From a virus: a DNA stretch of 64,000 bases. The DNA lies in IMG/VR virus record IMGVR_UViG_3300033997_000092, positions 1-64,000 of that record, one strand, 5' to 3'. Shown here one piece after another: positions 1 through 7,700 of this stretch. Made by a program: the position numbers and the translations under genes. Below the pieces are notes generated by a model. The model saw only the letters and a program-made list of their open reading frames with translations. It was not told the origin of the DNA and ran no database searches. How positions within the stretch are numbered: the stretch's first letter is position 1; every line of letters starts with the position of its first letter.

Positions 1-311
1 TTGCTACTCCTACAAGCCACTGGTATCCAAAGTATGACAGAAAAGACGAAGTTACTTCGTTGGAAGAAGCATGGCTTTACTGCCTGCATACAAACACAGT
101 CCAAAAAGAACTGATTGATTTGTTACGCAAATATCTGGTACTGGACGCATCGTATTTCAAAGGTACAGTGTTCTACATTATATTCTGTTGGCCTGTTGTG
201 CTGGTGCGTTTCATTTTAGGTGATTTCATATTGCGCCTGAAAGATTACTTCTTCCGTGTATCTGCCCGTTTGATGAATGCAGTATCACAAGCATTTACCT
301 CACGTATGTAA
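1..311 (+). CDS. Partial membrane protein, 3' end only
   Basis: The left edge of the window cuts this gene. The frame is open from base 3 and ends in TAA at 309-311, so about 102 C-terminal residues are visible. One strongly hydrophobic segment lies at about visible residues 54-76 (GTVFYIIFCW...), followed by a basic amphipathic tail, which suggests a single-pass membrane protein. I do not recognise the family. The next gene starts 10 bases downstream with its own AAGGA site, so the two are probably co-transcribed. Confidence 0.6.
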   Translation, partial: ATPTSHWYPKYDRKDEVTSLEEAWLYCLHTNTVQKELIDLLRKYLVLDASYFKGTVFYIIFCWPVVLVRFILGDFILRLKDYFFRVSARLMNAVSQAFTSRM

Positions 312-321
312 GGAACACTGT

Positions 322-993
322 ATGTCAGACAATTCTAAATTTAAGGTCTTCGCTAATACAACTAACCCAGAAGGCTCTGAAAGTGTTGAGCAGTTTCTGG
401 GTTATGTCGATAGCATTAGCGTACCGACATCTGCCGATAAAACAGTAGTTATCGATAGTGTTCCTGATCACTTGTTTCCGCATCAACGCAAAGCTATGGA
501 GTTTTTGCAGAGCGGTAAACAAGTGTACGTGCAGCGTGTACTTCCTGGCGGGCACGCTGTTGTGGATTCAGACGCCGACAAAGAACGCGGTATCACTCTT
601 TGGGGCCCTAAAACACTAATGCTTGATGTGCCTCCCAACATGGGAAAAACACTTTCCCTGTTAGCAGCAAAGGCAATAACGACTCAGGTAATTCACTCGG
701 TAGATGAAGCTCCGTTTTGGCCAAAATCAGACGCAACAGGTGCGTGGCCTAATATAGAAGAATTCAGACTATCTGCTAAAGAAGTCGAAGAACTTCGTGG
801 CTTATCTATGACTGAAGATACATCGCCAAGTTTCCACGTCAAAGATCTTACTAAGCTTGGGTACGGCAAGTTCCCTAATGCTAGTATGCGTCCTGGTGAA
901 AACATTCCTGCAACAAAACCAGTCAGGCACGACAAAGTACGTGCCAGAGCTAAAGCAGCGAAGGTAGCACGTAAACGGAACAGGAGAAAGTAA
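322..993 (+). CDS. SF2 helicase-like protein with only the first ATP-binding motifs
   Basis: This 223-residue protein starts at ATG 322 behind AAGGA; an in-frame start further upstream lacks a ribosome site. It carries a Q-motif-like stretch, HQRKAMEFL (residues 54-62), and a Walker A-like PPNMGKT (104-110) followed by a helix, LSLLAAKA. This is the order seen at the start of a superfamily 2 helicase RecA domain. No DEAD/DEAH box, motif III or second RecA domain follows. The last 20 residues are very basic (RARAKAAKVARKRNRRK), suggesting nucleic-acid contact. It may be a relic, a stand-alone ATP-binding protein or one part of a split helicase. It overlaps the next gene by one base (TAATG). 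Confidence 0.5.
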   Translation: MSDNSKFKVFANTTNPEGSESVEQFLGYVDSISVPTSADKTVVIDSVPDHLFPHQRKAMEFLQSGKQVYVQRVLPGGHAVVDSDADKERGITLWGPKTLMLDVPPNMGKTLSLLAAKAITTQVIHSVDEAPFWPKSDATGAWPNIEEFRLSAKEVEELRGLSMTEDTSPSFHVKDLTKLGYGKFPNASMRPGENIPATKPVRHDKVRARAKAAKVARKRNRRK

Positions 994-1676
994 TGGACAT
1001 CAACAAAAAGAAAGCAGAGTTTATTCTACAAAACTACCCAGTGGATATGCTGAATATCAAAATCGGCTCCACTGTCTGGGTATGGACAATGAACAAACTG
1101 TTCCGTATCTATGTGTTAAGTATGGCTCGTCCTGAATACAAACGTGCAAAAATCGCTATCGACAAAGGCGAAGTTCCTACAGCGTTCAGTGTTAAAGGCG
1201 TGGTACTGGATAAGCAGACAGGATTTAAGCAGCCTGAATTGCAGCACACCAGCAGTGTATATGCTGCCCGTCAACTTTATTTCAAAGCTAATCATGTACT
1301 CAGCGCTGAAGGCTTGCGTGTGGTATGCCAGCAAGAAGACAAGCCTGATGAAATACTGACGGAGCTGTTTCCTGATATTGACACTAAGCCAAACCTTGCC
1401 TACCGTAAAGCTTGGTCTACTGTTAGGGAATATGTCAAGCTGCATCCACAGTTCAAGGTATGCGACAGCTATGACCGTCCAGCAATACAGGCACGATTGA
1501 ATCCAACACACACAATCGATGTCGTGTTTTCTTACACCGACAATCAGCACTCATATACAGCGGTACTGTACGAGGACAAGCAAGTCGTACTACAGTCAAA
1601 ACCGCTCCCGTCTATAGAAGCTGCGCTAGTTGAGCTATCGACTGGCTATAAGCAATCTCTGCTATCCGTTGCATAA
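993..1676 (+). CDS. Hypothetical protein, 227 residues
   Basis: It is coupled to the helicase-like gene by a TAATG overlap. The protein is soluble, mixed alpha/beta by appearance, with no signal peptide or membrane segment. I recognise no motif. The C-terminal third (DVVFSYTDNQHSYTAVLYEDKQVVLQS...) alternates hydrophobic and polar residues like a beta meander ending in a helix. Translational coupling suggests it works with, or in the same amounts as, the helicase-like protein. It ends just before the strong promoter at 1685-1714, so it probably closes its transcription unit. Confidence 0.55.
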   Translation: MDINKKKAEFILQNYPVDMLNIKIGSTVWVWTMNKLFRIYVLSMARPEYKRAKIAIDKGEVPTAFSVKGVVLDKQTGFKQPELQHTSSVYAARQLYFKANHVLSAEGLRVVCQQEDKPDEILTELFPDIDTKPNLAYRKAWSTVREYVKLHPQFKVCDSYDRPAIQARLNPTHTIDVVFSYTDNQHSYTAVLYEDKQVVLQSKPLPSIEAALVELSTGYKQSLLSVA

Positions 1677-1684
1677 ATAGGCTA

Positions 1685-1714
1685 TTGACAGCAGGCTCAG
1701 TCCTGCTGTATAAT
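1685..1714 (+). promoter_or_regulatory. Near-consensus sigma70 promoter
   Basis: A perfect -35 box, TTGACA (1685-1690), and a perfect -10 box, TATAAT (1709-1714), are separated by 18 bp, one longer than the optimum. It lies in the 66-bp gap before the 305-residue gene at 1743, which has its own GGAG site at about 1732. It is the best match to host sigma70 in the window and should drive the genes from 1743 onward early after infection. Confidence 0.8.
1688..1709. repeat. Perfect inverted repeat inside the promoter spacer (operator candidate)
   Basis: ACAGCAGG (1688-1695) and CCTGCTGT (1702-1709) are exact reverse complements, 8 bp each, separated by CTCAGT. The arms cover the end of the -35 box and the first base of the -10 box, the classical place for a repressor operator. 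If transcribed from a promoter upstream it could also form a hairpin, but there is no T tract. Its role as an operator is inferred from position. Confidence 0.6.
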
Positions 1715-1742
1715 ACGCATATCAACTAAACGGAGTAATATC

Positions 1743-2660
1743 ATGCCTAGACAAGAAACTGAATCAATGCGTTATGTACAACGAGTATTACAAGCCATAA
1801 CTGACTTAGAACTCGACTTACTTCCACACAACTTCGACAAGAAGCCAGATTTGGTAATAGACTTGGACATCGAATACGATTCTAAGTTTATAATACAGGC
1901 GCGCAAAAAGATTCACCAGAACTATGCAATGCTTGCCCGAGAATATATTTCTCTGGAAGAAAGCCGTACCGTAGACCTTGAGCTTAACCTGAAGAAAGGC
2001 CCATCCATGACACAAGGAGAGTACAATGTGTATTTGGTTATCTCCCGTGTAGAAAGGAGTTTCTCAGTTCCAACAAGCCAAGATTTAGCAAACTTGTTGA
2101 AGCAGGCGTTTAAAGAAAATAACGGTGAGTTGTTAGGTAATACCATTCTTGCGATGGGTACTTATTACGCGTGGCAACCTCACTTCCGTACAATGTGGGC
2201 GCACTTATCCACTTTACTTAAAGGTCGTGATACACAACAAGCAATCAACACGTTGTTGACTGCTCACGGTCTGACTTGGTCGCAATTCATTTTGTCTTTG
2301 AGCATAATCGACCAGCGTAAATTCATCGAGTATGAAAAGACGTTCGGTCTGGACTTCAATGTATTCGGCTCTAAGCAGATTTCTTACTTGGGTAATGGTG
2401 AAGAATTAGAATGCTGGACGCCGTTGGCTCTGTTGAGTCCTGGCGTGAAAGTGGAGTTTAATGTCAGATACAGCAACGACAAAAAGCCGTACGTCGGAAC
2501 CATTCAGTCCATTAAATCTGAAGGCAAGCGATCTGTTATCGTGTGTTATCCTGAAACACCGGATTCTTATGAACAGAGAATGTTTACTATCCCAATTCAC
2601 GCTGTTAGTGAGCATGAAGATGCCGATGACATCGATGGTGTTTTTGTTCGCGTAGTTTAA
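1743..2660 (+). CDS. Hypothetical protein, 305 residues
   Basis: First gene after the sigma70 promoter, with GGAG about 8 bases before ATG. It is a soluble, acidic, mostly helical protein by composition; the last ~90 residues (from about GVKVEFNVRYSNDK) look beta-rich and could be a small barrel similar to SH3-like domains. No catalytic motif is recognisable. Two stem-loops follow in the 152-bp gap downstream, so it may form a monocistronic, strongly expressed early unit. Its strong private promoter suggests an immediate-early role, but the function is unknown. Confidence 0.55.
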   Translation: MPRQETESMRYVQRVLQAITDLELDLLPHNFDKKPDLVIDLDIEYDSKFIIQARKKIHQNYAMLAREYISLEESRTVDLELNLKKGPSMTQGEYNVYLVISRVERSFSVPTSQDLANLLKQAFKENNGELLGNTILAMGTYYAWQPHFRTMWAHLSTLLKGRDTQQAINTLLTAHGLTWSQFILSLSIIDQRKFIEYEKTFGLDFNVFGSKQISYLGNGEELECWTPLALLSPGVKVEFNVRYSNDKKPYVGTIQSIKSEGKRSVIVCYPETPDSYEQRMFTIPIHAVSEHEDADDIDGVFVRVV

Positions 2661-2671
2661 GCAGTTTGATA

Positions 2672-2695
2672 GTGTAGGTACAGTGTTGCCTACAC
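2672..2695 (+). other. Stem-loop downstream of the 305-residue gene
   Basis: GTGTAGG (2672-2678) pairs with CCTACAC (2689-2695) around a 10-base loop, 12 bases after the stop codon. A short T run (TTTTG) follows only about 12 bases later, so termination here is uncertain; it may protect the 3' end of the message. Confidence 0.45.
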
Positions 2696-2735
2696 ACTTG
2701 AAACTGTTTTGTCTGGCTCTGCAGGCTCAGACGCA

Positions 2736-2796
2736 GGAGCAGTGCTCCTCATTTGTTTTGGAATCACTGATGTTTTGCACTGCTCCTTATTTTATT
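2736..2796 (+). terminator. Likely Rho-independent terminator with a long loop
   Basis: GGAGCAGTGC (2736-2745) and GCACTGCTCC (2777-2786) are exact 10-bp inverted repeats around a 31-base loop, followed by TTATTTTATT. The first arm can also fold locally as GGAGC-AGT-GCTCC, so two alternative structures are possible. It separates the 305-residue gene from the membrane protein gene at 2813. No other gene lies in the 152-bp gap. Confidence 0.55.
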
Positions 2797-2812
2797 AACC
2801 GAGGGTAACAAT

Positions 2813-3202
2813 ATGACTTACTTAAATGATGTGATTGGTTTGTTCTTGCTGTACCAGTTTTACGTGTATGCAATTGTTGCTGGATTCGTATCAGCATTCT
2901 TACGTGGCTTCCAGAACAAGAACGTGGCAGCCAACATGAAAACACTGTCGTTCGGCACAGGCTGGTTGATGGGTGTTAGCGATGTTGCTATCATGGCACT
3001 TGTTGGGCATGCTGGTGTTGTTATTGGACTGTTCTCTGGCTTTGGTCTTGGTGTAGGTTACGTTGTGTCAATTATCGTACACAAACGCCTAACACGCCGT
3101 GCTGATAAAGCACGTAAACAGAAAAAGCGTTCGCGTCTTGATGCAAAAATCGAAGACATGGTCCACAGAATCTTAGATGAACGGGAGACACCAAATGGCT
3201 GA
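2813..3202 (+). CDS. Small multi-pass membrane protein, paralogue of the 16819 gene
   Basis: This 129-residue protein has about three hydrophobic segments: near residues 5-30 (LFLLYQFYVYAIVAGF), 48-66 (GWLMGVSDVAIMALVG) and 68-90 (GVVIGLFSGFGLGVGYVV). A highly basic cytoplasmic tail follows (KRLTRRADKARKQKKRSR). The core F-L-(R/K)-G-(F/W)-(Q)-x-(N/H)-(K/N)-N-V...(S/N)-x-x-D-V plus the glycine-rich third helix recurs in the protein at 16819-17079, so these are paralogues. The start ATG has GAGGG upstream. It overlaps the next gene by 8 bases. The family resembles small phage inner-membrane proteins of unknown role. Confidence 0.6.
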   Translation: MTYLNDVIGLFLLYQFYVYAIVAGFVSAFLRGFQNKNVAANMKTLSFGTGWLMGVSDVAIMALVGHAGVVIGLFSGFGLGVGYVVSIIVHKRLTRRADKARKQKKRSRLDAKIEDMVHRILDERETPNG

Positions 3203-3419
3203 GTTAAAACTGACTGAACTGCAACAGCAGGTAGTTGCTCGGATCCAGCAAGCATCGGTAAGCAGTAAATCTGGATGTGTTAAATTTAAAACGCGCGGTC
3301 TGGATGTAGTGGTGCCTGATGTATTCGCTGCCTTAGAAGCGGCATTTGCAAATTTATCAACTTTCCGGATTGTGTTGACACGCAAGTCAAATATCCGTAT
3401 CCAATACTCAATCGTTTAG
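3195..3419 (+). CDS. Hypothetical small protein, 74 residues
   Basis: Start chosen at ATG 3195 because GGGAG lies 7 bases upstream; an in-frame ATG at 3177 lies before that site. The protein begins with a helix (MAELKLTELQQQVVARIQ) and then has alternating beta-like segments. It overlaps the end of the membrane-protein gene by 8 bases and precedes the 440-residue gene by 10 bases, within one operon. I do not recognise it. Confidence 0.5.
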   Translation: MAELKLTELQQQVVARIQQASVSSKSGCVKFKTRGLDVVVPDVFAALEAAFANLSTFRIVLTRKSNIRIQYSIV

Positions 3420-3429
3420 GAGAATCAAC

Positions 3430-4752
3430 ATGGGTAAAATAGCAGCAACAGAGCCAAACAAATCATTTACTGCCGCGCAGTGTCAGACGTTACTCAAGAA
3501 TCGAGTATACGGTTCTAACGGTACAAACTCGTGGGCACTGAGTTTCAATCACCGCGATACTTTAATCGACGAATGTTTGGTGCCTGTACTGAAACTTATC
3601 TGTCCTCCTACAGCAGATATAGAACGAGCGCTACATAGCTTAACTAATACCGATCTAGTCTTGCTTGGAGCGCACTTGGCTCCCAGTAAAGGTCTGGAGC
3701 ATATTATCCGTTTAGGTATTGTATGCCGGACGACCAAGCACCGTATAGCACTATCTATCGAGCAGTTGGTCGAAATACTGACAATGACACCGACGGCTTC
3801 GCATATCTATGTATCGAACTTAGATGATACTTTCCGCGACAAGCTTCCTGATCTGATTGAACATATCAAGAAAATTGATAATGACTACCAGGAAGAAGGC
3901 AAGTCAGTTTATATGTTTGGTAATATCACAGACAAAACTCCCGTCGAACTGGAAACAGTATGCAAAGACATTTATATTCCAGTTGACCAGCGTGTCACTG
4001 TCTCACGCCACACAGAAGGATACGGTGTAGAGATTCTAAGTTTACAGGAAAAGGTACAGTACCTTATAGACAACACTGTTCTGAACTTTTTCCGCAGAAC
4101 AAGTGAGCAGCGCACACCTAAGTTTCTGGAATGGTTTGACCGTGAGACGTACTTGGGCAAATCAAACGCTATGGTATTCTCAATACCTCAGATGTTTGCC
4201 CATATCAAACTGGACAAAAACAAGGTAAATGGTGAAGGCCCTGATTTATCTAAAATAGCCGAGGAAAAAGTTGTGGAAAAAACAATAAATGTGGAAGTTA
4301 ATGCTTCTGAAAGTCAGGATGAATTGTTCCTGAATTTACGTTTAGCTCTGATGGCGACAAACACTTTACCACGCGAACTCCTTGTAAAGGCAGATAATAC
4401 AGCACTGTTACGTCTGGCGGCAGAATCAATAGATCCTTCATCAGCCGACATCACAGGCTTTATGCCGTTTTATACCTATGATAACGTAGGTTACTCGCGC
4501 AGTGCCTGTATTGAAATAGTGCAAACTGAGTTTGGCCTTAGCTTTAAACAGCTTGCTTGTTTGTCGGACTCCGAAATTACCGATTACATGAATCGGCATT
4601 TTGCTGAAGACGATGACGACGACTTCGACCGTGATGAAGCCATCGAAATGTTAGTTGAGTACGGCCATAAAAAAGCCCAACTGAAAAAGATGGACGATGC
4701 GGAGCTGAACGCTTTGCTTGACCGAGAATTATCAGAAGACGATGACGAATAA
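3430..4752 (+). CDS. Large hypothetical protein with a C-terminal domain shared with the next gene
   Basis: This 440-residue protein has GGAG before ATG 3430. Residues 1-280 form a soluble domain I do not recognise. From about residue 294 to 390 it carries a helical domain (LRLALMATNTLPRELL...) that is repeated in the protein encoded just downstream at 4787 (IRLALMSTNKHQRSVL...), with matching spacing through R-x-x-C/R-AEC-like helices. The end is strongly acidic (DDDDDFDRDEAIEML; ELSEDDDE) and contains short helical units of the form L-x-x-M-D-D-A-E-L-x-x-L-L. Tandem paralogy suggests a partner or DNA-mimic-like role, but this is inference. Confidence 0.55.
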   Translation: MGKIAATEPNKSFTAAQCQTLLKNRVYGSNGTNSWALSFNHRDTLIDECLVPVLKLICPPTADIERALHSLTNTDLVLLGAHLAPSKGLEHIIRLGIVCRTTKHRIALSIEQLVEILTMTPTASHIYVSNLDDTFRDKLPDLIEHIKKIDNDYQEEGKSVYMFGNITDKTPVELETVCKDIYIPVDQRVTVSRHTEGYGVEILSLQEKVQYLIDNTVLNFFRRTSEQRTPKFLEWFDRETYLGKSNAMVFSIPQMFAHIKLDKNKVNGEGPDLSKIAEEKVVEKTINVEVNASESQDELFLNLRLALMATNTLPRELLVKADNTALLRLAAESIDPSSADITGFMPFYTYDNVGYSRSACIEIVQTEFGLSFKQLACLSDSEITDYMNRHFAEDDDDDFDRDEAIEMLVEYGHKKAQLKKMDDAELNALLDRELSEDDDE

Positions 4753-4786
4753 TGTAAGTAGTAATAACCAACAAAAGGAGCCAGTC

Positions 4787-5602
4787 ATGGCAGAGAAAGA
4801 AAGTCAAACACAATTGTCCAAACTGATGTTAAACATTCGTCTGGCACTGATGTCAACTAACAAACACCAGCGCTCTGTTTTGGCAGATGCCTCGGATGAA
4901 CAGTTGCTGGTTATGGCGGCGAACTCTATCGACGGCACTAAGCAGACCTCTGACGTTTACTTCAAATGCGGCTCGATGCAGTATACGCGCGCCGAATGTG
5001 AGAAACTTATTCTGGACACATTCGATATTATGCCTGAAGACGTGGCAGCCTTCGACGAAGGCGAGTTTATGGAATGGGCAATCCATGCTGTCTTTATGGA
5101 TAGTGTGGAAGACACTGAAGTTAGTGAAGCAGACCCAGATCCGTTAGAAGGTAAATCTTCACTTTCTATATCCATTCTACTGGAGAAGTCTTGGACACGC
5201 AAACAAATGGAAGACCACCTGCGTGTATATGCAGCGCTTGACAGTGATGACTGGAAAGAGGTAGATGAACTTGATGATCATGAACTCGCACACTACATAG
5301 CCGATATGTATGATACAGGTGACGAAGACAAAAAAGACGAAGTAGAATCGGTGTCTTACGGTGGTCTGGAAGAAACAAGAGCACGTATGGCAAATATTGA
5401 AAAGTTGAATCGCTACGGCTTCCGTATTTCTTTTGTAGAGTTTACAAACGATCAAATTCGAGACATGGCAACAAACGCTAGACCTCGTGCTGAAATGATG
5501 GAAGCGATTAAAGCAGCGTATCCTGGAAAATCGTTCCGTTCTTTATCGACGCTACGGGTATATAACAAGTACATGGGCATTCTTAAGGCATCTACAGTCT
5601 AA
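4787..5602 (+). CDS. Hypothetical acidic protein, tandem paralogue of the 3430 gene
   Basis: Start at ATG 4787, 6 bases after a strong AAAGGAG. The 271-residue product repeats, at residues 5-103, the C-terminal domain of the preceding 440-residue protein. It then carries acidic helical modules (VDELDDHELAHYIADMYDTGDED; VEFTNDQIRDMATNARPR) resembling the short repeat at the end of its neighbour. Strong acidity and repeated small helical units suggest a binding or scaffolding protein rather than an enzyme. A stable hairpin follows the stop codon. Confidence 0.55.
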   Translation: MAEKESQTQLSKLMLNIRLALMSTNKHQRSVLADASDEQLLVMAANSIDGTKQTSDVYFKCGSMQYTRAECEKLILDTFDIMPEDVAAFDEGEFMEWAIHAVFMDSVEDTEVSEADPDPLEGKSSLSISILLEKSWTRKQMEDHLRVYAALDSDDWKEVDELDDHELAHYIADMYDTGDEDKKDEVESVSYGGLEETRARMANIEKLNRYGFRISFVEFTNDQIRDMATNARPRAEMMEAIKAAYPGKSFRSLSTLRVYNKYMGILKASTV

Positions 5603-5604
5603 TC

Positions 5605-5624
5605 TTGGAGGGTTCGCCCTCCAA
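5605..5624 (+). other. Perfect stem-loop with TTCG loop
   Basis: TTGGAGGG pairs exactly with CCCTCCAA around TTCG, 2 bases after the stop codon of the preceding gene. No T tract follows and the next ribosome site (AAAGGAG) is 3 bases away. It is therefore more likely an mRNA stabiliser or processing boundary than a terminator. Confidence 0.5.
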
Positions 5625-5638
5625 CTAAAGGAGTTTGT

Positions 5639-6076
5639 ATGATTGATATGTTTTTAGCAGTTGTCGAAGCTGTGTGGCATTTCACGTTTTATCTTGGAGA
5701 GTACGTTAACCATACACTGGGTAAAGTGCTTGTTGGTATAGGCATTCTGGCGTTTGTCAGTGTGCTACTGTTTATAGCATTGTACCCGTTCGTGTTCTTG
5801 TCTGGTTACATGCTGTGGGTAAAACTACAGTTAGATAAACGGTATCAACAAGCAGGCTATGCTAAGTGGCATGTAATCTCCACTAAGTACAAAGAAATGT
5901 ATCCACGCACTTACCCGTTTATGTACTGCCTGCGTCACTTCACGCATTGGGCAGGCAAAGACTTGCTGTGGGATAAGTTAGTTATGGGTGACGGTACTGT
6001 TATTCGTAACACTGGCTTGATTCCAAAAGTTACGTTTCCTATCATTCAGCCTATTAAGAAGGATGAAAGCAAATGA
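5639..6076 (+). CDS. Inner membrane protein, 145 residues
   Basis: ATG 5639 is preceded by AAAGGAG. Two closely spaced hydrophobic helices occupy about residues 28-60 (VLVGIGILAFVSVLLFIALYP; FVFLSGYMLW). A positively charged, tyrosine-rich tail of about 85 residues follows and is probably cytoplasmic by the positive-inside rule. No family is recognised. Its stop overlaps the next start as ATGA, so the two are translationally coupled. Confidence 0.55.
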   Translation: MIDMFLAVVEAVWHFTFYLGEYVNHTLGKVLVGIGILAFVSVLLFIALYPFVFLSGYMLWVKLQLDKRYQQAGYAKWHVISTKYKEMYPRTYPFMYCLRHFTHWAGKDLLWDKLVMGDGTVIRNTGLIPKVTFPIIQPIKKDESK

Positions 6077-6828
6077 TGTTATCTTCAGGTTCACCTACAG
6101 ATAGGTCAGAAGAAATTCCTGCACTCTTTTTGCGCTTCTCAAAAGACAACTGGCTCCGTATCACTGACCCTGTTGAGCGGGCTAAGGCATTTATCCGAAG
6201 CAAAAGCTTTGTGTTCGATGCTTCTAATGAAGATGCTATTGTGGCCAAGTTAGTGGCTATTGAAATTGCTTTCAGGACTTTGGTATTAGCTAAACAGGAT
6301 TTGACTAACAGCAAGCTGCTGTCTGTTGCATCTCCTGAGCCTGAACTTCGACAAGATGCAGATAAAGCCATTCGTTATTTCATGGGCATGTCGTCTACCG
6401 ATTTATCTCTGGAAATAGAACACCTGATTCGTGCGATGGCAGCAACTGTAACAGACCCAAGGACATTGCTTAACATAGTCACAGCGTTTGGTATTTTGAA
6501 ATCTGCGTCGTGGTTCGATTTAGATGAAACCCACTACAAAGGTAATATCACGGCGTTACGCCAGTCGATGTCTTCACAGAGTCAGGAGTTGTCACCTGAT
6601 TCGATTTTCGTTGATTTGAACCTGTTGCAGTTGATGCTACATACGTCACCCATAGGCAACGACTTTATCAGTATTGTAGGACGCAGCCGCTGCAAGGATC
6701 ACGATTTTAAAATCATCGTGTTTCCAAGTTCGTTTGACCTTTATGTGCGGCATAAAGCACTGCACACTGTTGAATTCCAAAGCAGTGACAGGATAACTCT
6801 ATACCATCTGAAAAATAAAACAGACTAA
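6073..6828 (+). CDS. Hypothetical protein, 251 residues
   Basis: Coupled to the upstream membrane protein by an ATGA overlap. The first ~170 residues are helical (for example DKAIRYFMGMSSTDLSLEIEHLIRAM); the C-terminal ~70 look beta-rich (GRSRCKDHDFKIIVFPSSFDLYVRHK). No catalytic motif or membrane segment is visible. It lies in the operon that leads to the SspB-like adaptor gene. Confidence 0.5.
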   Translation: MMLSSGSPTDRSEEIPALFLRFSKDNWLRITDPVERAKAFIRSKSFVFDASNEDAIVAKLVAIEIAFRTLVLAKQDLTNSKLLSVASPEPELRQDADKAIRYFMGMSSTDLSLEIEHLIRAMAATVTDPRTLLNIVTAFGILKSASWFDLDETHYKGNITALRQSMSSQSQELSPDSIFVDLNLLQLMLHTSPIGNDFISIVGRSRCKDHDFKIIVFPSSFDLYVRHKALHTVEFQSSDRITLYHLKNKTD

Positions 6829-6854
6829 CTCTGTAAACTAAATAAGGAGAGTGT

Positions 6855-7208
6855 ATGCTTCGGTTACAACAGCAACTAGATATGGACTACAGGAAATGTT
6901 CATGTGGTGCCAAACTGGAACGTGTTGTTATTAGCCAACAACACACGAACGGTCTGTGGAACGAAAAGCAGGAATTCAAATGCGGACGCATTGATGTGTT
7001 TGTTCCCAACTTCCAGGATTTGGTTCCGTGCAAACCTGACTCGACACCGTGCCCGAAAAGCCCAGAAGAAGCAGAGCGTTTAGCTGTTGAACAAAGGCAA
7101 TTGGAAGATGCTCAGACTCAGCTTGAGCGCGATTATCCTCACTTAGGTCCTGTACTTGCAGCAAGTATAGCCAAAACGATTTTAAAAGCAAAGAAGGAAA
7201 AGCAATGA
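6855..7208 (+). CDS. Zinc-ribbon-like protein, 117 residues
   Basis: ATG 6855 follows AAGGAG. The N-terminal half has cysteines at residues 15, 17, 43, 59 and 66 (CSC...FKCG...C...C), which could bind zinc. The C-terminal half is a charged helix (EEAERLAVEQRQLEDAQTQLERDY) suited to coiled-coil pairing. It overlaps the SspB-like gene by ATGA, so the two products are made together. Function unknown; it could be a client, or a partner that delivers clients, of the adaptor. Confidence 0.5.
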   Translation: MLRLQQQLDMDYRKCSCGAKLERVVISQQHTNGLWNEKQEFKCGRIDVFVPNFQDLVPCKPDSTPCPKSPEEAERLAVEQRQLEDAQTQLERDYPHLGPVLAASIAKTILKAKKEKQ

Positions 7209-7690
7209 ACTCTTTTGATTCATCCAAAGCAGCGCGTATTAACCAAATCCGTGATAGCCAGAACAAACTCAAGCGGAGACTGTTTGTAGAACTGGCAGTG
7301 TTCGTTCTAATGGCCGAAGATGAAAACGCTACTAATAGTACAGTAGTGCGGTTACCTCAAATTGAAATGGCTCCACAACTGGAACACGATGTTGCTGGTG
7401 GTAAACTTGTGTTGAGCATAGGAAGTAATGCCTGTCCTGTATTGCGTTTCACCGAAAGCAACGGCCAAGTGTTTATCGAAGGCGGCATCACTAAAGGCGG
7501 TGTACCCTGTTCGTTTAGATTTCCACTGGATTACGTTATTTGTGTGCGCGATCCAGACTCTGGTGAAATTGCTGCGTTTGAGCATTTGATGAATGTTCGT
7601 TTTTCTCAGGACTATCAAGAAGCACAAGCGAACTTCGAGCAGTCCACAGCAAACACCAAAAAGAAACCTCACCTGACAGTAGTAAAATAA
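7205..7690 (+). CDS. sspB: SspB-like ClpXP adaptor with a C-terminal ClpX-binding peptide
   Basis: This 161-residue protein lines up with bacterial stringent starvation protein B, which brings ssrA-tagged and other substrates to the ClpXP protease. After an N-terminal helical region, residues 66-126 (GKLVLSIGSNACPVL...GGVPCSFRFPLDYV...) match the SspB beta-sandwich GQIVLNI...GGIPRQVSVPLAAV in order and spacing. Residues 127-150 are a flexible, acidic/Gln-rich linker. The last residues, KKKPHLTVVK, resemble the SspB tail RPALRVVK, the segment that docks on the ClpX zinc-binding domain. A matching core, linker and tail make the call strong. The gene is ATGA-coupled to a zinc-ribbon-like gene. 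I infer that the phage uses it to redirect host ClpXP, to degrade host or defence proteins, or to compete with host SspB. Confidence 0.78.
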   Translation: MNSFDSSKAARINQIRDSQNKLKRRLFVELAVFVLMAEDENATNSTVVRLPQIEMAPQLEHDVAGGKLVLSIGSNACPVLRFTESNGQVFIEGGITKGGVPCSFRFPLDYVICVRDPDSGEIAAFEHLMNVRFSQDYQEAQANFEQSTANTKKKPHLTVVK

Positions 7691-7700
7691 GGAAGTAATT

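Noticed and set aside
277-321. Longer N-terminus for the helicase-like gene starting at 277
   Set aside because: It would overlap the previous gene by 35 bases without a ribosome site, whereas ATG 322 has AAGGA at the right distance.
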